From the NCBI GenBank assembly GCA_045639905.1, contig JAZUDZ010000023.1:1-64000 (forward strand): a DNA stretch of 64,000 bases. The letters are read 5' to 3'. The position numbers and the translations under genes are program-made. Positions 8,010 to 17,621 of this stretch are shown here, one piece after another. Under the pieces are notes generated by a model that saw nothing but the letters and a program-made list of their open reading frames with translations, did no database searches and was not told the origin of the DNA. Numbering within the stretch: the first letter of the stretch is position 1; every line of letters begins with the position of its first letter. The DNA comes from RGIG426 sp045639905 (lineage in GTDB: Bacteria > Bacillota > Clostridia > Oscillospirales > Acutalibacteraceae).

Positions 8010-9065
8010 TTAGGCTGCAGAACCTAAGGAAGCAATCAAATCGGCAAGATATTTTCGAATCATCAGCACGTCTTTCATATCAACGGTGCCATCCACATTG
8101 GCATCTGCCTGAACTTCATTGATTTCCACGCCAAGACCGGCCAAATTCTTTCGAATTGCCAAGACGTCTTTCATGTCGACGGACATATCGTCATTGGCAT
8201 CCCCATACAAAACAGTATCTTCGGAAATTTCTGACGCTTCCGAATCCTCGAGAGAACTATCACCGGGGTCTTCTTCAGATGGTTCTGAAGATACAGGATC
8301 CTCACTGACATCCTCCGAAGTGTCCTCGCTGGATTCCGTAGTGCCTTCTGAATACTGAGCGGCATCCGACCAGGCAGAGAAATAATAGTCCGTTGTGTCT
8401 TTATCCGTATAGAACAGCTCCACACCATAACGGACACGCACATACAAGGTGTGTCCTTCATAGTCGATAGAAGCCACATTTCCGTTTACGGTATATTGCC
8501 CTTCTTTCAGCATATCTTTCATGCCGGCAATACCGGACGCACCGTTCCAATCGGTTCCGGTTGTGTCAAACAGACTATCCGCAAAAATGACGGTCTCATC
8601 AGAAGAATCTCCGGACAGGAGCTCATCCACATAGGCCCAAGATCCGACTTTTTTCACGTCAGATTCCATTCCTTTGTTATCCCATACACTTGTGTACTTC
8701 CAGTCGTTTACATCATCCAAAGCCCAGTCAATCTGTGTAAAAAGGGCCATGTCTTTGACGGCAATCCGATCCAGAAGCTGATTCAGAAACATCTCAATCA
8801 GTCCGTTTAAAGTGCCGTCTTTATGCTGCTGCCAGTATTCAAGGCCCGTCGCAATCTCGGCATCTTTTTCATGTTTCACCGTCATTGTGGTTCCCGTACC
8901 GGGTTCTACGGATACGTTAACGGGTGAATAGGAAACAAAGATTTCGGCTAACTGAGAAGCCTCTGTAATACTGAGTAAGTCCGTAACTTCAAAAGCCGAA
9001 ACGGAGATTACCGTTAGAGAAAGCAGAATGGCGACAGACGCCATAATAGCAATAAACTTTTTCAT
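8010..9065 (-). CDS. Secreted type I dockerin protein
   Basis: A 351-residue exported protein. The N-terminus MKKFIAIMASVA plus a hydrophobic run ending near SVSAF is a signal peptide. A domain of about 230 residues that I do not recognise follows. Then comes a Ser/Glu/Asp linker, and a type I dockerin closes the protein. The dockerin has two Ca-binding repeats, GDANDDMSVDMKDVLAIRK and DANVDGTVDMKDVLMIRK, about 35 residues apart. Dockerins dock proteins onto cohesin scaffolds in cellulosomes and related assemblies. No cohesin is in this window. A longer reading adds 18 residues upstream, but the signal peptide sets the ATG at 9063-9065. AAGGAG is 12 bases away, slightly far. Confidence 0.88.
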   Translation of the reverse strand: MKKFIAIMASVAILLSLTVISVSAFEVTDLLSITEASQLAEIFVSYSPVNVSVEPGTGTTMTVKHEKDAEIATGLEYWQQHKDGTLNGLIEMFLNQLLDRIAVKDMALFTQIDWALDDVNDWKYTSVWDNKGMESDVKKVGSWAYVDELLSGDSSDETVIFADSLFDTTGTDWNGASGIAGMKDMLKEGQYTVNGNVASIDYEGHTLYVRVRYGVELFYTDKDTTDYYFSAWSDAAQYSEGTTESSEDTSEDVSEDPVSSEPSEEDPGDSSLEDSEASEISEDTVLYGDANDDMSVDMKDVLAIRKNLAGLGVEINEVQADANVDGTVDMKDVLMIRKYLADLIASLGSAA

Positions 9066-9082
9066 GGGGATCTTAAACTCCT

Positions 9083-9448
9083 TTAATTGATTTTGCCGGC
9101 CAAAGCACGTTCCAGCCATACAGAACCAAAATCCATTGCGTTATACAAACCGACTTTTTCGCCGGTTTTAATAATACGCTGAGAAATATCAATTGTCGGA
9201 TCGGTTGAAATAATTTGGAAGCTAACCTTGTCAGCAACGGTCATTCCGTTTTTCTCGGTTGTGCTCATAATCTGGAACATCGCTACATACGGTTCATTCA
9301 TAAAACCGTAATACAGGATGTTGCCGGAACGGACCAACGGACGGCCCTTATACATCAAAAACGGAATCTTATCGTTTTTCTCTTTGGGAGCACTTTTCTT
9401 TGCTGCCGGCTTTTTTTCAGCTGCAGTTGTTTCTTTCTTTTCAGCCAT
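9083..9448 (-). CDS. Small conserved-looking protein with Lys/Ala-rich N-terminus
   Basis: A 121-residue protein. Residues 1-25 are low-complexity Lys/Ala/Glu, and the rest (about 26-121) looks like a compact domain that starts IPFLMYKGRPLVRSGN. It has no cysteines, signal peptide or membrane helix. I do not recognise a function. The promoter at 9483-9510 serves it and probably the dockerin gene 17 bases downstream. The shared transcript is the only hint of function. Confidence 0.7.
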   Translation of the reverse strand: MAEKKETTAAEKKPAAKKSAPKEKNDKIPFLMYKGRPLVRSGNILYYGFMNEPYVAMFQIMSTTEKNGMTVADKVSFQIISTDPTIDISQRIIKTGEKVGLYNAMDFGSVWLERALAGKIN

Positions 9449-9482
9449 GTGTATCTCTCCTTAATTTCATAAAACTTTCCAT

Positions 9483-9510
9483 ATTATATCAGTTTTCTCA
9501 AAAATAGCAA
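9483..9510 (-). promoter_or_regulatory. Promoter for the small protein and dockerin gene
   Basis: On the minus strand TTGCTA (9505-9510) and TATAAT (9483-9488) are 16 bases apart. It lies right after the end of the YfhO-type gene, about 35 bases before the next start codon. Confidence 0.65.
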
Positions 9511-9511
9511 A

Positions 9512-12055
9512 TTAACCTTCCGCAGTATTGCTTTCGGTATTGACGGATTTCTTTTTACGCAAACGTTTGCGAAGTTCCTTCGGACTTGGAAGACGCGGAG
9601 CCACAAACAAATAGGCGGCAAAAATGACAATCGTCACGCCGGTAATCAGAGCACCGGTGGCAAGTCCAGGGGTTTTGTAGGTAAACTCAATTTCAGAGAA
9701 ACCGGCCGGACACATAACGGACATAAAGCCAACATTGGAACGAATAATCTCAACTTGCTGACCGTTTACAGTTGCCGTCCATCCGTTTTCTTCGTACGGA
9801 ACGCTGAAGAATACCAGGTTCGGCTTTGATAAGGTAATCCCTGCATTAAAGCCTTTCTTGGTGACTTCGAAGGAGGAACAGGTCTCCTTACGACGATTGG
9901 CACAATCCTGAACAAAGGCGTTGTAATCATACGAGGCACTGCCTTCTAACCGACTCAAAACCTGCGTAACTTTTCCAACCTGATCATCTTCTACAACAAG
10001 GGCTTTGAGCATAGCCAACTCTCGATTTTCATTAGACATCCCGTTATAAGCGGAACGAGTCATATACGAATCATAGGTAAAGCCCATCGGAATATAGTTG
10101 TTATTTTGATAGACATAATAACCGTTTGTCGTGGTTGCGTAAGTATAGCCGTTCATCTTCGTCGTACCATCGGCGGACTGGAAGTATTTATCCGAACCCT
10201 TACTATGTTTTGGCTCTTCCGTATTGGAATAGTCAAACTCCCACAAAACGGAGGTTAAACTGCGAATGGCATAATGGGAGGTCTCCGGACGACTGGCCAC
10301 ACCGCGGTGGACACCGATTGACTCATAAAACGATGTTACCGATTCGGGAACGATACTGTGGAACGCCTGGATACAGGGAATCTGCCAATAGATCCCCTGG
10401 TTATCCTGTCCCTCATTCACGTCGATACGATAGAAGTTGGCATCGGTATCCGGCAACTGCACCTTATCAATGCCCCGTACGGAACGCTGGACCGTAAAGT
10501 CAGCTTGATACGAAGAAATCGCCTGTCCGGTTCCCACAATATACCAGCTGTAAACCAACGAGATTAAAGCCGCAAAAACGCCAATGAGACAAAGTCCCAG
10601 TTTTTCATGACTTTTCCGAATCCAAATACACACCCCGGCAAAAATCAAGCCAATGGCAACGATTGCCACGTAAACCCAGAAACGATCCGAATATTTCACA
10701 AGACCGTAATCCGGGTTGGAGGATTTCCAGGAAGTCGGAAGGCAGCCGAGAACGATTACAAAGAAGGCCGTAATACCGCCACTCCAGCCAAAGGCTCTGG
10801 GCCAGTTGACCTTCGGATCGCCCGGCTTCACATCCAAGCATTTCAACGTGGCCAGAATCATAAGCAAGATCAGCATATAGAACCATCTGGCATAATACTG
10901 ACTGTTAAACATCTGGAACATGCTGTTAAAGAACGGAATAAAAGCCATAACAACCAGCACAATCAAAATACGATGCAGCCAATCATTATGCTTGCGGGAT
11001 TGGAAATAAGCAATAGCACCCGTACAGCCGAACATGGGAATCCAGGCAGACATAGAAGCCCACTTGTTATCGGCATCCGGGAAGAAGTTCGGGCGAGCCG
11101 GTAAATCCGGCGGGAAGAAGAAGCTATGGAGAATATCCCAGAAGCGCTGTTCTTTGCTGTAAATCAAGACACGCCAACCGGACAAATAGTTCTCCACGCG
11201 GGAATTCTGAATAACGGAGAAGAAGGACGGAAGCAGCAAAATACCTGCCGCCGCCGTTCCGAGAATGGCTTCAATCCAAAGCCCGGCGATTTTATTGCCA
11301 CTGACTTTCCAGCTTTTGGACCATAAACGAATCAGCCAGTAAATCAGCAGGAACACAACCTGACCAAAGAAGAAGTAGTAGTTGTTCAGTGCGGCAAGCA
11401 AAACAGCCGCGCCGAAAACACCGCGCTTGTTTTCCGTCATACGGAGTTCGAGTCCGTACAGCATCAGCGGCAGCCAAATCATAGCCTCGTGGAAATGGTT
11501 AAAAAACACGTTGAAGGTGGCGAATCCGCAGAATGCATATAAGATACCACCGATAACTGCATGTTCCGAGCGAACAAACCGATGTAAAAACAAATACGCT
11601 GTCAGGGACATGCATGCCATTTTCAAACAAAACAACGGCGCCATTAAATACGGTACACAGGCACTCGGGAACGGAATCGTTAGCCAGAAGAACGGACTTC
11701 CCAGAAGATAGAAGGAGTAGGAGCCAATGAAGTTGACGCCCAAATCCGTGTACCAGTTCCATCCCATTTGACCGCTACGAACCATATCGTGCGCCATACG
11801 ATAGAACGGGATTTGCTGCGCGTTATAGTCACCAAAATACGTGAAGATTCCCTCTGATTTAACAATCAGCGGAATAAAGAAAATCACCGCCAATAAAAGA
11901 GTAATCCAAAAAGCCGGCCAAGCCATGCTTTTCTCAGGACCGAGCGGCGTATCATACTCCTCTCGAAATGCCCGACGGAAGCGTTTGGCAAAACTTTCCG
12001 CCTTTTGGTTTTCAGCCACTTCAGTCTGTTCTGCTTTATTCATAACTTCTTCCAT
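9512..12055 (-). CDS. YfhO family membrane protein
   Basis: An 847-residue integral membrane protein of the YfhO family. About twelve or more hydrophobic helices follow a charged cytoplasmic start of some 45 residues. A large extracytoplasmic domain (about residues 520-790) comes next, then a final helix near 800 and a very basic tail (KELRKRLRKKK). YfhO proteins resemble GT-C type glycosyltransferases and in Gram-positives are linked to lipoteichoic acid glycosylation. That role here is inferred from family. GAGGAG is 8 bases before the ATG. The gene has its own promoter and is divergent from an ATP-grasp/flippase pair that also points to envelope glycan work. Confidence 0.85.
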   Translation of the reverse strand: MEEVMNKAEQTEVAENQKAESFAKRFRRAFREEYDTPLGPEKSMAWPAFWITLLLAVIFFIPLIVKSEGIFTYFGDYNAQQIPFYRMAHDMVRSGQMGWNWYTDLGVNFIGSYSFYLLGSPFFWLTIPFPSACVPYLMAPLFCLKMACMSLTAYLFLHRFVRSEHAVIGGILYAFCGFATFNVFFNHFHEAMIWLPLMLYGLELRMTENKRGVFGAAVLLAALNNYYFFFGQVVFLLIYWLIRLWSKSWKVSGNKIAGLWIEAILGTAAAGILLLPSFFSVIQNSRVENYLSGWRVLIYSKEQRFWDILHSFFFPPDLPARPNFFPDADNKWASMSAWIPMFGCTGAIAYFQSRKHNDWLHRILIVLVVMAFIPFFNSMFQMFNSQYYARWFYMLILLMILATLKCLDVKPGDPKVNWPRAFGWSGGITAFFVIVLGCLPTSWKSSNPDYGLVKYSDRFWVYVAIVAIGLIFAGVCIWIRKSHEKLGLCLIGVFAALISLVYSWYIVGTGQAISSYQADFTVQRSVRGIDKVQLPDTDANFYRIDVNEGQDNQGIYWQIPCIQAFHSIVPESVTSFYESIGVHRGVASRPETSHYAIRSLTSVLWEFDYSNTEEPKHSKGSDKYFQSADGTTKMNGYTYATTTNGYYVYQNNNYIPMGFTYDSYMTRSAYNGMSNENRELAMLKALVVEDDQVGKVTQVLSRLEGSASYDYNAFVQDCANRRKETCSSFEVTKKGFNAGITLSKPNLVFFSVPYEENGWTATVNGQQVEIIRSNVGFMSVMCPAGFSEIEFTYKTPGLATGALITGVTIVIFAAYLFVAPRLPSPKELRKRLRKKKSVNTESNTAEG

Positions 12056-12097
12056 ACTTTCAGCTCCTCTCTATATAACCAAATTCATAACTTGTAT

Positions 12098-12126
12098 ATA
12101 ATACAATAAAAACCTATTAAAATCAA
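12098..12126 (-). promoter_or_regulatory. Promoter of the yfhO-type gene
   Basis: On the minus strand TTGATT (12121-12126) and TATTAT (12098-12103) are 17 bases apart. The start codon is about 43 bases further on. Confidence 0.65.
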
Positions 12127-12166
12127 ACACAAATTCCCCGAATCTACCATCATCAAATTACAAAAC

Positions 12167-12194
12167 TTGACAAATTGAAAAAAATCAATATAAT
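12167..12194 (+). promoter_or_regulatory. Promoter of the ATP-grasp gene
   Basis: TTGACA (12167-12172) and TATAAT (12189-12194), both perfect consensus boxes, are 16 bases apart. They lie 36 bases before the GTG start. Divergent from the yfhO-type promoter. Confidence 0.8.
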
Positions 12195-12229
12195 TAACTA
12201 ATCTCTCAGAATGAAGGGAGGAATGTCCT

Positions 12230-13246
12230 GTGAACAACAAGATTGCCATCTATTTCGAGAGACTTCGTCATGCTAGTTTTCATCGGTTGCAGATGCATAT
12301 CGATGCGGTACATGAAGAAAAAAAGCTGCCGAAGTTTCTGATTTTTATGGATATGATTTGGTGCTCTATTCGCTACGGTATCGGGTATCTTGACTATCAC
12401 ACTTTCGGTTTTGCAGGAAAATCTCACAAAAAACGTCTCACCTATATGACAATGGGACACAACCGTAAACTGGTCCGTAATCTGAACGACCGTGATTACT
12501 ATTATGTCTTCGACGATAAGTTAACCTTTGACAAAACCTTCTCCGCCTTTCTCGGACGTAAATTTATGGATCTTCGCGAAGGCGGTGCCCAGGGACTGCA
12601 GGACTTTTGTGTTGCACATGATATGGTTTTTGCCAAAGTTCCGGACAAATGCGGTGGTGAAGGAATCCAGCGGATTGTCCTAACAGGAGAAACGGACTAT
12701 GAAGCACTCGCAGCTGAACTGATGGAAAAACGTCAATTTCTTATTGAGGAAGCCATTGTTCAGCACGACGAAATGAACACTTTGTGTCCTTCTTCCATTA
12801 ACACCATTCGTATTGTCACCGTCTTACAGGATGACGAGGCTAAATTCATATATGCTTTGGTTCGAATGAGTAGCGGTACTGCTTGTGTCGACAACATTTC
12901 AAGTGGCGGTATGTACACACGCGTTACGGAGGAAGGGAAACTCGTATCTCCGGCCTTTTGTGATAAAACCGGACAATATTATGAAGAACATCCTTTCACC
13001 CACACTGCCTTTGACGGCTATCAGATTCCGTTCTTCGAGGAAGCAAAGAAAATGTGCTGTCGTGCTGCCGTGGTAGAGCCGCATATGCGCTATGTCGGTT
13101 GGGATGTAGCCATCACTCCGGACGGTCCCGTTTTCGTTGAAGGAAACAATCTTCCCGGCTACGACATGTGTCAAAACTATCGCCAAAATGAAGAAGGCGC
13201 CCTTCCGCTCTTCAAAGAGAAATTGGGCAACGACATTTTTGATTAA
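12230..13246 (+). CDS. Sugar-transfer-associated ATP-grasp protein
   Basis: A 338-residue soluble protein of the ATP-grasp group found next to sugar transfer and capsule genes (PF14397-like). Supporting motifs are FAKVPDKCGGEGI (about 140-152) for nucleotide binding and FVEGNNLPGYD (about 302-312), where Glu and Asn would hold magnesium. ATP-grasp enzymes join a carboxylate to an amine or thiol through an acylphosphate. The substrate here is unknown. The start is GTG 12230, placed 8 bases after GGGAGGAA. An ATG at 12223 is out of frame. A terminator separates it from the flippase downstream, which has its own promoter. Confidence 0.82.
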   Translation: MNNKIAIYFERLRHASFHRLQMHIDAVHEEKKLPKFLIFMDMIWCSIRYGIGYLDYHTFGFAGKSHKKRLTYMTMGHNRKLVRNLNDRDYYYVFDDKLTFDKTFSAFLGRKFMDLREGGAQGLQDFCVAHDMVFAKVPDKCGGEGIQRIVLTGETDYEALAAELMEKRQFLIEEAIVQHDEMNTLCPSSINTIRIVTVLQDDEAKFIYALVRMSSGTACVDNISSGGMYTRVTEEGKLVSPAFCDKTGQYYEEHPFTHTAFDGYQIPFFEEAKKMCCRAAVVEPHMRYVGWDVAITPDGPVFVEGNNLPGYDMCQNYRQNEEGALPLFKEKLGNDIFD

Positions 13247-13253
13247 TCTCCAG

Positions 13254-13285
13254 AAAGCCTTGATTTATCAAGGCTTTTTCTTTTT
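13254..13285 (+). terminator. Terminator after the ATP-grasp gene
   Basis: A perfect 10-bp stem (13254-13263 with 13268-13277) followed by a T-rich stretch. A second weaker hairpin follows at 13286-13305. Confidence 0.85.
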
Positions 13286-13346
13286 GTCAAGGCCAATGGC
13301 TTGACAGTGAAAATCCCTCAAAATGTGCCTTTTCTATCGGTAATTC

Positions 13347-13376
13347 TTTACAAACTCCGTTCGTTTGGGATATAAT
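13347..13376 (+). promoter_or_regulatory. Promoter of the flippase gene
   Basis: TTTACA (13347-13352) and TATAAT (13371-13376) are 18 bases apart, about 31 bases before the start codon. Confidence 0.7.
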
Positions 13377-13407
13377 AAGCAAAGATTTTCAGGAAGGAGG
13401 ACACCCG

Positions 13408-14940
13408 ATGAAAGCAAATCAATTAAAATGGGGAACCGTTTTATCGTACCTATCTTTAGGTCTCGGTACACTAGTCTCCCTCATTTACACCCCTATCATG
13501 CTGGACCGACTCGGCGACAGTGAGTACGGTGTTTACAATCTGGTTCTTCCTTTAATTGCCTATCTTAATCTTTTAAGTTTTGGGCTCGGGAGTGCGTACA
13601 CACGTTACTATTCCCGCTTTAAAGCAAAAAACGATACCGAAGGTATGGCAAAACTCAACGGTATGTTTTTGACGATTTATTGTATTCTCGGAACCTTGGT
13701 TTTGCTAATCGGTCTGTTTATCTCTGCAAATGCGGAGTTTGTCCTCGGAAACAAACTGACAACCGAAGAAATTGAACTGGCCCGCAAACTTATGATTATT
13801 TTGTCATTCAATGCGGCACTTTCCTTCCCCATCAGCGTTTTTGAATCCCATGTTATGATCAACGAAGAATATATCTTCCAAAAAGTTGTCGCCATGGGCA
13901 AAACCGTTTTAAACCCGCTGATTATGATTCCGTTGCTGCTAATCGGGTTCCGTTCGGTTACTCTTGTTGTTTTATCTCTTATCTTTACGATTCTAAGCGG
14001 CGCATTGAACCTATTTTACTGTGTTCGCAAACTTCACATGCCCGTAAACTTCCGTTCTTTTGATTTTGCTCTAATGAAAGAAATGGTTGGGTTTACCTGG
14101 TATGTCTTTATCGGCATTGTGGTCGATCAGTTAAACTGGAGCATTGACCGCTTGCTTCTCGGTTGGCTTCACGGCACACGGGATGTTACCATCTATGTCC
14201 AGGCTTCCCAGCTGAATATTTACTTTTTGTCGCTTGCTACGGCCTTTTCCAACATTATGACACCGCGTGTCCACCGGATGGTCTCTGAAGGCAGAAGCAA
14301 CAGCGAACTTTCCGCTCTGTTCTCTAAAATGGGACGACTGCAATTTATCGTTATGTCTATGGTCTACTTAGGCTTTATTGCGGTCGGCCGCCCCTTCATT
14401 ATTCTCTGGTCTGGCGGAGATGCTTCCAAGTTTAACATTTCCTATTTCATTGCCATTGTTCTATTCACATCCACACTCATCCCGGCCATTCAGGAAGTGG
14501 GAATCGAAATCCAGCGAGCCAAAAACATGCACAAATTCCGTTCTCTTGTTTATCTGGGAGTAGCCATCGCCAATATCGCCATCAGTCTGCCTCTGACCGT
14601 CCGATTCAAAGGATTTGGTGCTGCCATTGGTACCTTCACTTCTATTCTTTGCGGAAATGTGCTTTTGATGAACTGGTATTACCATAAAAAAATCGGGCTG
14701 GATATTCCGGGTTTCTGGAAGGAAATCGGAAAAATGATTCCCGCAATCATTCCTCCGGCAATTGCTGCCGTCATAATCGCTGTGAAAGTCCCCACCCATT
14801 CCGTTCTTGGCATTCTAATCGGCGGTGTGATTTTGGTTGCCGTTTATCTCCCCTGTATGTGGTTCCTCGGTATGAATACCTATGAAAAAGATTTGGTTCG
14901 GGAACCATTGCAAAGGATATTATCTCGTTTTAAGCATTAA
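13408..14940 (+). CDS. Polysaccharide flippase (Wzx/MOP superfamily)
   Basis: A 510-residue membrane protein with about 14 hydrophobic helices, typical of the MOP-superfamily oligosaccharide transporters that flip lipid-linked sugar units across the membrane. The start region LKWGTVLSYLSLGLGTLVSLIYTPIMLDRLG, read in parts, has the usual amphipathic first helix and LG..EYG turn (RLGDSEYGVY). AAGGAGG precedes the ATG. Length is normal for the family. It follows an ATP-grasp gene tied to sugar transfer, which fits an envelope polysaccharide role. The exact cargo cannot be read from the sequence. Confidence 0.88.
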   Translation: MKANQLKWGTVLSYLSLGLGTLVSLIYTPIMLDRLGDSEYGVYNLVLPLIAYLNLLSFGLGSAYTRYYSRFKAKNDTEGMAKLNGMFLTIYCILGTLVLLIGLFISANAEFVLGNKLTTEEIELARKLMIILSFNAALSFPISVFESHVMINEEYIFQKVVAMGKTVLNPLIMIPLLLIGFRSVTLVVLSLIFTILSGALNLFYCVRKLHMPVNFRSFDFALMKEMVGFTWYVFIGIVVDQLNWSIDRLLLGWLHGTRDVTIYVQASQLNIYFLSLATAFSNIMTPRVHRMVSEGRSNSELSALFSKMGRLQFIVMSMVYLGFIAVGRPFIILWSGGDASKFNISYFIAIVLFTSTLIPAIQEVGIEIQRAKNMHKFRSLVYLGVAIANIAISLPLTVRFKGFGAAIGTFTSILCGNVLLMNWYYHKKIGLDIPGFWKEIGKMIPAIIPPAIAAVIIAVKVPTHSVLGILIGGVILVAVYLPCMWFLGMNTYEKDLVREPLQRILSRFKH

Positions 14941-14953
14941 TTCAAACCTTTTT

Positions 14954-14987
14954 CAGGCATCGCCATATGGCGATGCCTGTTCTTTTT
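14954..14987 (+). terminator. Terminator after the flippase gene
   Basis: A perfect 26-base palindrome (14954-14979) followed by TTCTTTTT. The stem is 11 bp plus a 4-base loop. Confidence 0.9.
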
Positions 14988-15059
14988 CCGGTTCCAAATA
15001 TTGCGGCTTTTGGGTGAATATGGTAAACTTAAATGAATGATTTTAAGGAGCTGATGGAC

Positions 15060-17606
15060 ATGCGTCTTTTAGTATTAGACGGAAACAGTATTATCAACCG
15101 TGCTTTTTTCGGCATTCGTCCTCTAACCACAAAAGATGGAACCTTTACGCAAGCCGTTGTCGGCTTTTTCAATATGATGGAACGCTTCAAAGAGCAGACC
15201 AAGCCGGATGGTATTGTTGCCTGTTTTGATGTCCACGCTCCCACATTTCGCCATAAACTGTATGAAGGATACAAAGCCGGTCGGCATGCCACGCCGGAAG
15301 AATTGCTTTCCCAAATGCCACTGGTTAAAGATATCTTAAAGCTTCTCGGTTGTACGGTTCTGGAAATGGAAGGCTATGAAGCAGATGACCTGCTCGGAAC
15401 ACTTGCCCGTTTATCGACGGAACAAAACAGCGAATGCTTTTTGGCCACCGGTGACCGTGATTCTCTGCAGCTTGTTCGTGACAACGTTACGGTTTTACTG
15501 GCTACGACAAAAAACGGCCGTCCCGAAACCATCCCCCATACTCCCGATGTCATTCGTGAAAAATATAATATGGAACCGTCCCAGCTGATTGACTTAAAAG
15601 CCCTTATGGGTGATACCAGTGATAAGATTCCCGGGGTTCGCGGGGTCGGCGACAAAACCGGTATTGACCTAATCGCGCAATTCGGATCACTTGACAATTT
15701 ATATGCCAATGTGGAGACCGCCGAGATGCGGGAGACCTTGCGAAAAAAACTGATTGAAGACAAAGAGCTTGCCTACTTATCCAAAACTCTCGGAACCATT
15801 TACTGTGAAGTTCCCATTGAAACAAACCTGGAATCCTATCGGCAAAAGCCCATTCAAAAAACGGAACTCGCCAAATATCTGGCCCGTCTTGAAATGTTTA
15901 AGTTTATCGACCGATGGGGCCTGAATTCCGTTGATGTAACCGATATGCCTCCTATTTCTTCGGAAACCTATTCCATTCTAGAGGATGCTGAATCGGTATA
16001 TACGTCCGTCAAGGAAACCGGTCATTTGGATTTCATTACGGAAAACAATACTGTCTATGTCTCTTTGCCGGATAACCGAATTGTCTGTTTGCCGTCCGTC
16101 AGTCTTTTGCTTCCCATCCTCAAGGAAAAGACTATCATCCGTACACATGACAGCAAAGTGCTGTATAAACTTTTAATGGATCAGCGTATCGAGCCGGATG
16201 TTGTGTCCTTTGACACCAAACTGGCTGCCTATCTCTTAAATCCGCTGGCCAGTGATTATGATTTGCTTCGGCTGGCACAGGAATACAGCATTCCCATTCC
16301 TCAGTTGGAAAACGAGACCCTTCAAAAGGCGGCCGCTTTCCCCAAAATAGCCAACCGACTGGAGGAAGAAATTCGCCGGGAAAATCAAGAGTCCCTTCTC
16401 CGCGATATTGAACTGCCGCTCGCTTTGGTGTTGGCCGATATGGAATGCGTCGGTTTTATGGCCGATGCCGCCGGAATTGAGGAATACGGCAAAAGCCTGG
16501 ATACAACCATTACCGCTCTTCAGGAATCCGTTTTCGAAGCCGTCGGCTATTCTTTCAATTTAAATTCCCCCAAACAACTCGGAAAAGCCCTATTTGAAGA
16601 TTTGGGACTTCCACACGGAAAAAAATCCAAAACAGGTTACTCCACAAATGCAGACGTCCTAAATAAACTGAAAAATGAATTTCCGGTTGTGGAAAACCTT
16701 TTGCAATACAGAACGCTGGCAAAACTTAAATCAACCTACTGTGACGGTTTGCAGAAGGTCATCGGTACAGATGGCAGAATTCACTCTTCCTTCAACCAAA
16801 CCGAAACCCGTACCGGCCGCATTTCCTCCACAGAACCAAACATGCAAAACATTCCGGTTCGCAGTGAAGTTGGACGGGAATTGCGCCGATTCTTTAAAGC
16901 ACCAAACGGCTGGAAGCTTTGCGATGCCGACTATTCGCAGATTGAGCTTCGTGTCCTGGCCGCGCTTTCCAAGGATCCGACGATGTCCAAAGCCTTTATT
17001 GACGGTGTTGACGTTCACCGCGTCACCGCGTCTCAGGTATTCGACATTCCGGAAGAAATGGTAACCCCGCTAATGCGTTCACAGGCAAAGGCCGTTAACT
17101 TCGGCATTATATACGGCATTGGTGCACATTCTCTGTCAGAAGACATTGGTACCACCTATGCGGAGGCTAAGCACTATATTGAAACATATTTGGCAAAGTA
17201 TGCCTGTGTCGGACAATATATGGATGATTTGATAACATCCGCCAAAGAAAAAGGCTACGGTGAAACCCTGTTCGGAAGACGTCGTCCCCTGCCGGAACTT
17301 CGCGCCGCCAATGGAATGACGCGTGCTTTCGGGGAGCGTGTTGCCCGAAATATGCCGATTCAGGGAACCGCTGCGGATATCATAAAAATAGCCATGATTC
17401 GTGTTCACAAACGATTAAAAGAAGAAAAACTGCAGGCACGACTCATTTTACAAGTTCATGATGAACTCATCGTAGAAGCTCCGGAATCCGAGGCTGTTTA
17501 TGTCACAAAAATTCTGGAAGAAGAAATGGAGCAGGCTGTGGTGTTGTCTGTCCCCTTTAAAGTAGATGCCCATATGGGTAACACTTGGTACGACGCAAAA
17601 GGCTGA
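15060..17606 (+). CDS. polA: DNA polymerase I
   Basis: An 848-residue DNA polymerase I for gap filling and primer removal. The 5' nuclease domain (about 1-290) begins MRLLVLDGNSIINRAFFG. The middle domain (about 300-460) keeps the 3'-5' exonuclease fold but has no DxE motif I, so proofreading is probably absent, as in many Firmicutes. The polymerase domain has motif A DADYSQIELR, motif B RSQAKAVNFGIIYG and motif C QVHDELIVEAP. Readings from upstream ATGs exist at 15033 and 15054. AAGGAG at 15045-15050 places the start at ATG 15060. The YgiQ-type gene follows 15 bases later. Confidence 0.97.
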   Translation: MRLLVLDGNSIINRAFFGIRPLTTKDGTFTQAVVGFFNMMERFKEQTKPDGIVACFDVHAPTFRHKLYEGYKAGRHATPEELLSQMPLVKDILKLLGCTVLEMEGYEADDLLGTLARLSTEQNSECFLATGDRDSLQLVRDNVTVLLATTKNGRPETIPHTPDVIREKYNMEPSQLIDLKALMGDTSDKIPGVRGVGDKTGIDLIAQFGSLDNLYANVETAEMRETLRKKLIEDKELAYLSKTLGTIYCEVPIETNLESYRQKPIQKTELAKYLARLEMFKFIDRWGLNSVDVTDMPPISSETYSILEDAESVYTSVKETGHLDFITENNTVYVSLPDNRIVCLPSVSLLLPILKEKTIIRTHDSKVLYKLLMDQRIEPDVVSFDTKLAAYLLNPLASDYDLLRLAQEYSIPIPQLENETLQKAAAFPKIANRLEEEIRRENQESLLRDIELPLALVLADMECVGFMADAAGIEEYGKSLDTTITALQESVFEAVGYSFNLNSPKQLGKALFEDLGLPHGKKSKTGYSTNADVLNKLKNEFPVVENLLQYRTLAKLKSTYCDGLQKVIGTDGRIHSSFNQTETRTGRISSTEPNMQNIPVRSEVGRELRRFFKAPNGWKLCDADYSQIELRVLAALSKDPTMSKAFIDGVDVHRVTASQVFDIPEEMVTPLMRSQAKAVNFGIIYGIGAHSLSEDIGTTYAEAKHYIETYLAKYACVGQYMDDLITSAKEKGYGETLFGRRRPLPELRAANGMTRAFGERVARNMPIQGTAADIIKIAMIRVHKRLKEEKLQARLILQVHDELIVEAPESEAVYVTKILEEEMEQAVVLSVPFKVDAHMGNTWYDAKG

Positions 17607-17621
17607 GAAAGGACGAAAATC

